Source of the DNA: Ustilago trichophora
Lineage: Eukaryota; Basidiomycota; Ustilaginomycetes; Ustilaginales; Ustilaginaceae
Assembly (NCBI GenBank): GCA_900323505.1
Contig: OOIN01000035.1
Span: forward strand, 556,670-620,669
Reading direction: 5' to 3'
DNA: 64,000 nucleotides
The translations under genes were made by a program, and so were the position numbers. This document shows, one piece after another, positions 62,154-64,000 of this stretch. Position 1 is the first letter of the stretch. Each line of letters begins with the position of its first letter. The notes below the pieces were generated by a model. That model had not been told where the DNA came from. It worked only from the letters and a program-made list of their open reading frames with translations, and did not search any database.

Positions 62154-62413
62154 GATGCGTCACAGGATGCTAGACTCAAATCACATCTGCCTCTGTCAGA
62201 TACAATGCCGGGCCAGAGTGTCCATGCACGGGTCACACACTGTACCACCCCTTTCATGAACAGTTGGCGGATGTGATTGGTGGTTTGACGTGCTAGCTTT
62301 GTCTGCCACTCTATGCTGAAGGCAAAATGGGATTGACAGGTTGCACTGTGTGATGTCTGTGACAAATGCATTGGACAGCTTCTCACGGTCTGTTTCAACT
62401 TTGTCCCACACGT

Positions 62414-62885
62414 TGTGACGAGTTGAGGTAAGGTAAACTGAAAGTAAGCTTAGGACAGGCTCAAAGACGAGCACAAGCTGATGTTCGAATGAAAGTAATG
62501 ATGAAGATAAGGTGATGGTAGTAAACCGAAAAGGCTGAGTTCGCAACAAGACCTTGACCTGCGTGTGGCAAAGCCGCGCGAGCTCAGTTTGCCTCTAATC
62601 GGCCGGATGGCCAATTAGCTCCCGATTGACCGATTAATTCGGCCAATGGAAGTCGGCACTGGAAAGCTCGGGACAGTGCCACAACAGATCAAGGCTACGT
62701 CCCGGAGCCGAAATGAAACTGAGTACAAAATTTTGGAGTGAGATGAAAGCAATCAACCGTGCTCGAGTGAAAGGGAAGTAACGGGCGATCGTATCAATAA
62801 GCACGGCGTGGTAAAGGAGAGTCTATGCGATCCTCGGATACCAAAGATCACTTAGTCTCGAGAGAAATAGTATGGAATGGGACAC
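62414..62885 (-). mobile_element. LTR-like segment downstream of the integrase fragment
   Basis: On the minus strand it follows the pol stop codon within about 20 bp and ends CGTCACAA, like the segment at 36766-36824. A TGTCCC at 62885 is a plausible left end. Position (directly after pol) and the shared end support a 3' LTR; the exact left boundary is not proven. Confidence 0.45.
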
Positions 62886-62902
62886 TTTGCGCGAGTACAA
62901 CT

Positions 62903-63785
62903 TCAGCACTGAAGTAAGCGAAGCTCCTCTTCATTTGCAAGTGTCAACGAGATGATCTCTGCCACCGTGGGCATCGAGACTGGAATAGCCGGACTACTGT
63001 CGTTAACAGTTGAGGTCAGAGTTTCGGACTCTGGAGCAGTGAAGTATCTTTTGAGCCTGTCTAGGTGGACCCGTTCTTGTCCACCATCAGTGAGGCTCTG
63101 TACGAGTACAACTTTCGGAGCTTTTTCAGGACCATGTAAGGTCCCGTCCATCGAGGCGCGAGCTTTGCCTGCGTGGAGTAAGTCGTCTCATACAAGGTCT
63201 GATGCTTTAGCACGAGATCTCCTACTTCAATTGATATACCTTTGGTCCTAGGTTTTGGCTTGAGAGTTCGTTGGGCCTGTGCTGTCTCGTAAGTCGACAA
63301 AGCTTCGACCCAGCGTGAGTCGATGAATGCTCGTTGTAGTTGAACGTCGGTACTAGTGGGGGGCTGAATAGCATGCTTTTCTCGGTCGACAATGACATAT
63401 CCAAAGAGGAGCTCGGTAGGGGACAGGTCGGAGAGAGCTGGGATGGGACGTCGGTTGATCTCTTGTACTGCAGTAGCAATGTGATTGAACCAAGGAAAGT
63501 TGGTTGAGGATCCTGAGGTTACTGATGCACAGAGCCGTCTGAGGGTTTGAATGATGAGACCATTATGCCGTTCCACCAATCCGTTGACCCATGGCGCATA
63601 GGCAGGGACGATGTGATGGTCCACATCGTGAGCTGTAAGGAAGTCGTAAACTTCTGCGCAGTCGAAGTGACTTCCACCGTCAGAGATAATTGTCAAAGGT
63701 AGCGCGGAGAGTTGGTCGTAAATCTGTCCAAGGCAGCGTACAACATCTTGTCCACGAGCTTGCGCAAGTGGGAATGCCCAAAGGA
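62903..63785 (-). pseudogene. Ty3/gypsy-type retrotransposon integrase, truncated and frameshifted
   Basis: The minus strand encodes the C-terminal part of a pol polyprotein. From 63785 the frame reads FPLAQARGQDVVRCLGQIYD, then LTIISDGGSHFDC (second catalytic Asp) and WVNGLVERHNGLI (catalytic Glu), then a C-terminal part with WTGPYMVLKKLRK. The first catalytic Asp, reverse transcriptase, RNase H, protease and gag are missing: sequence stops at the telomere. Near 63110 the frame shifts by one base; the continuing part (VVLVQSLTDGGQERVHLDRL) is in another frame and runs to the stop at 62903. It is therefore a dead remnant. The LTR-like segment lies immediately downstream. Confidence 0.88.
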
Positions 63786-63790
63786 ATCAA

Positions 63791-64000
63791 GTTAGGGTTA
63801 GGGTTAGGGTTAGGGTTAGGGTTAGGGTTAGGGTTAGGGTTAGGGTTAGGGTTAGGGTTAGGGTTAGGGTTAGGGTTAGGGTTAGGGTTAGGGTTAGGGT
63901 TAGGGTTAGGGTTAGGGTTAGGGTTAGGGTTAGGGTTAGGGTTAGGGTTAGGGTTAGGGTTAGGGTTAGGGTTAGGTTAGGGTTTAGGGTTAGGGTTAGG
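63791..64000 (+). repeat. Telomere, TTAGGG repeats
   Basis: About 34 tandem TTAGGG units run to the window end, G-rich strand 5' to 3' toward the end, as expected for a right telomere. Most are perfect; near the end there is one TTAGG and one TTTAGGG variant (63972-63986). The repeats join AAGGAATCAAG of the integrase fragment with no other subtelomeric sequence between. Confidence 0.97.

Larger units (their letters stand above)
61530..62205. repeat. Subtelomeric field of GTCCGTCA-like octamers
   Basis: GTCCGTCA or its complement TGACGGAC, and one-base variants, occur about a dozen times: near 61537, 61591, 61642, 61718, 61779, 61792, 61806, 61840, 61854, 61886, 62019, 62096 and 62197. Spacing is irregular and both orientations occur. 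No coding frame explains them. Confidence 0.7.

Noticed and set aside
61500..63780. RecQ-like helicase expected in some smut subtelomeres
   Set aside because: No helicase motif is found on either strand; the only protein remnant is integrase.
63690..63980. Open frame encoding Leu-Gly repeats
   Set aside because: It is a translation of telomere repeats.

Overview
The window is the right-hand end of a chromosome from a smut fungus (Ustilaginales; Ustilago, Sporisorium or Pseudozyma type). It closes with about 210 bp of TTAGGG telomere repeats. Gene density, short introns (mostly 49-200 nt), GC-rich coding regions and long Ser/Pro/Asp/His-rich disordered tails all fit that group. The species call is an inference from gene content and style, not from a database search.

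Layout, left to right. 1-2106 is the C-terminal part of the E4 ubiquitin ligase UFD2. 2363-2752 is a small basic two-exon protein. 3594-8572 is a VNX1-like vacuolar cation/H+ exchanger. 9197-10077 is a probable four-exon gene of unknown function. 10884-13699 is RNR1. A 4.9-kb gene-free stretch with pentamer repeats and a G-quadruplex candidate follows. 18638-22582 is a RING-PH-VWA protein of the Ste5/Far1-like scaffold class. 24831-25394 is a Ser-rich small protein. 25728-26176 is a tentative two-exon coding remnant. 26349-27392 is eIF3i (TIF34). 29257-30905 is a three-exon PP2C phosphatase. 31888-34917 is a KHA1-like K+/H+ antiporter. 35.0-37.1 kb is a cluster of mobile-element debris. 37383-39881 is a WD40-cyclophilin. 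39995-43275 is one continuous coding frame that joins alpha-actinin to a mitochondrial S-adenosylmethionine carrier. 44124-46133 is an unknown Ser-rich protein. 46535-47148 is cofilin. Then come 9.5 kb without a recognisable gene, a bHLH factor (56646-58436), a prenylcysteine-oxidase-like flavoprotein (59156-61042) and the subtelomere.

The genes are mostly unlinked housekeeping and signalling genes, each with its own promoter; there is no metabolic cluster. Two actin-related genes (alpha-actinin and cofilin) lie within 4 kb, and two monovalent-cation/H+ antiporters are present. The subtelomere (61.2-64.0 kb) holds a dispersed repeat shared with 35 kb, a field of GTCCGTCA-like octamers, an LTR-like segment, and a truncated, frameshifted Ty3/gypsy-type integrase whose broken end is joined directly to the telomere.

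The observation most worth checking is the in-frame alpha-actinin/SAM-carrier fusion. Next are three genes that only appear once introns are placed by hand (2363-2752, 9197-10077, 25728-26176).
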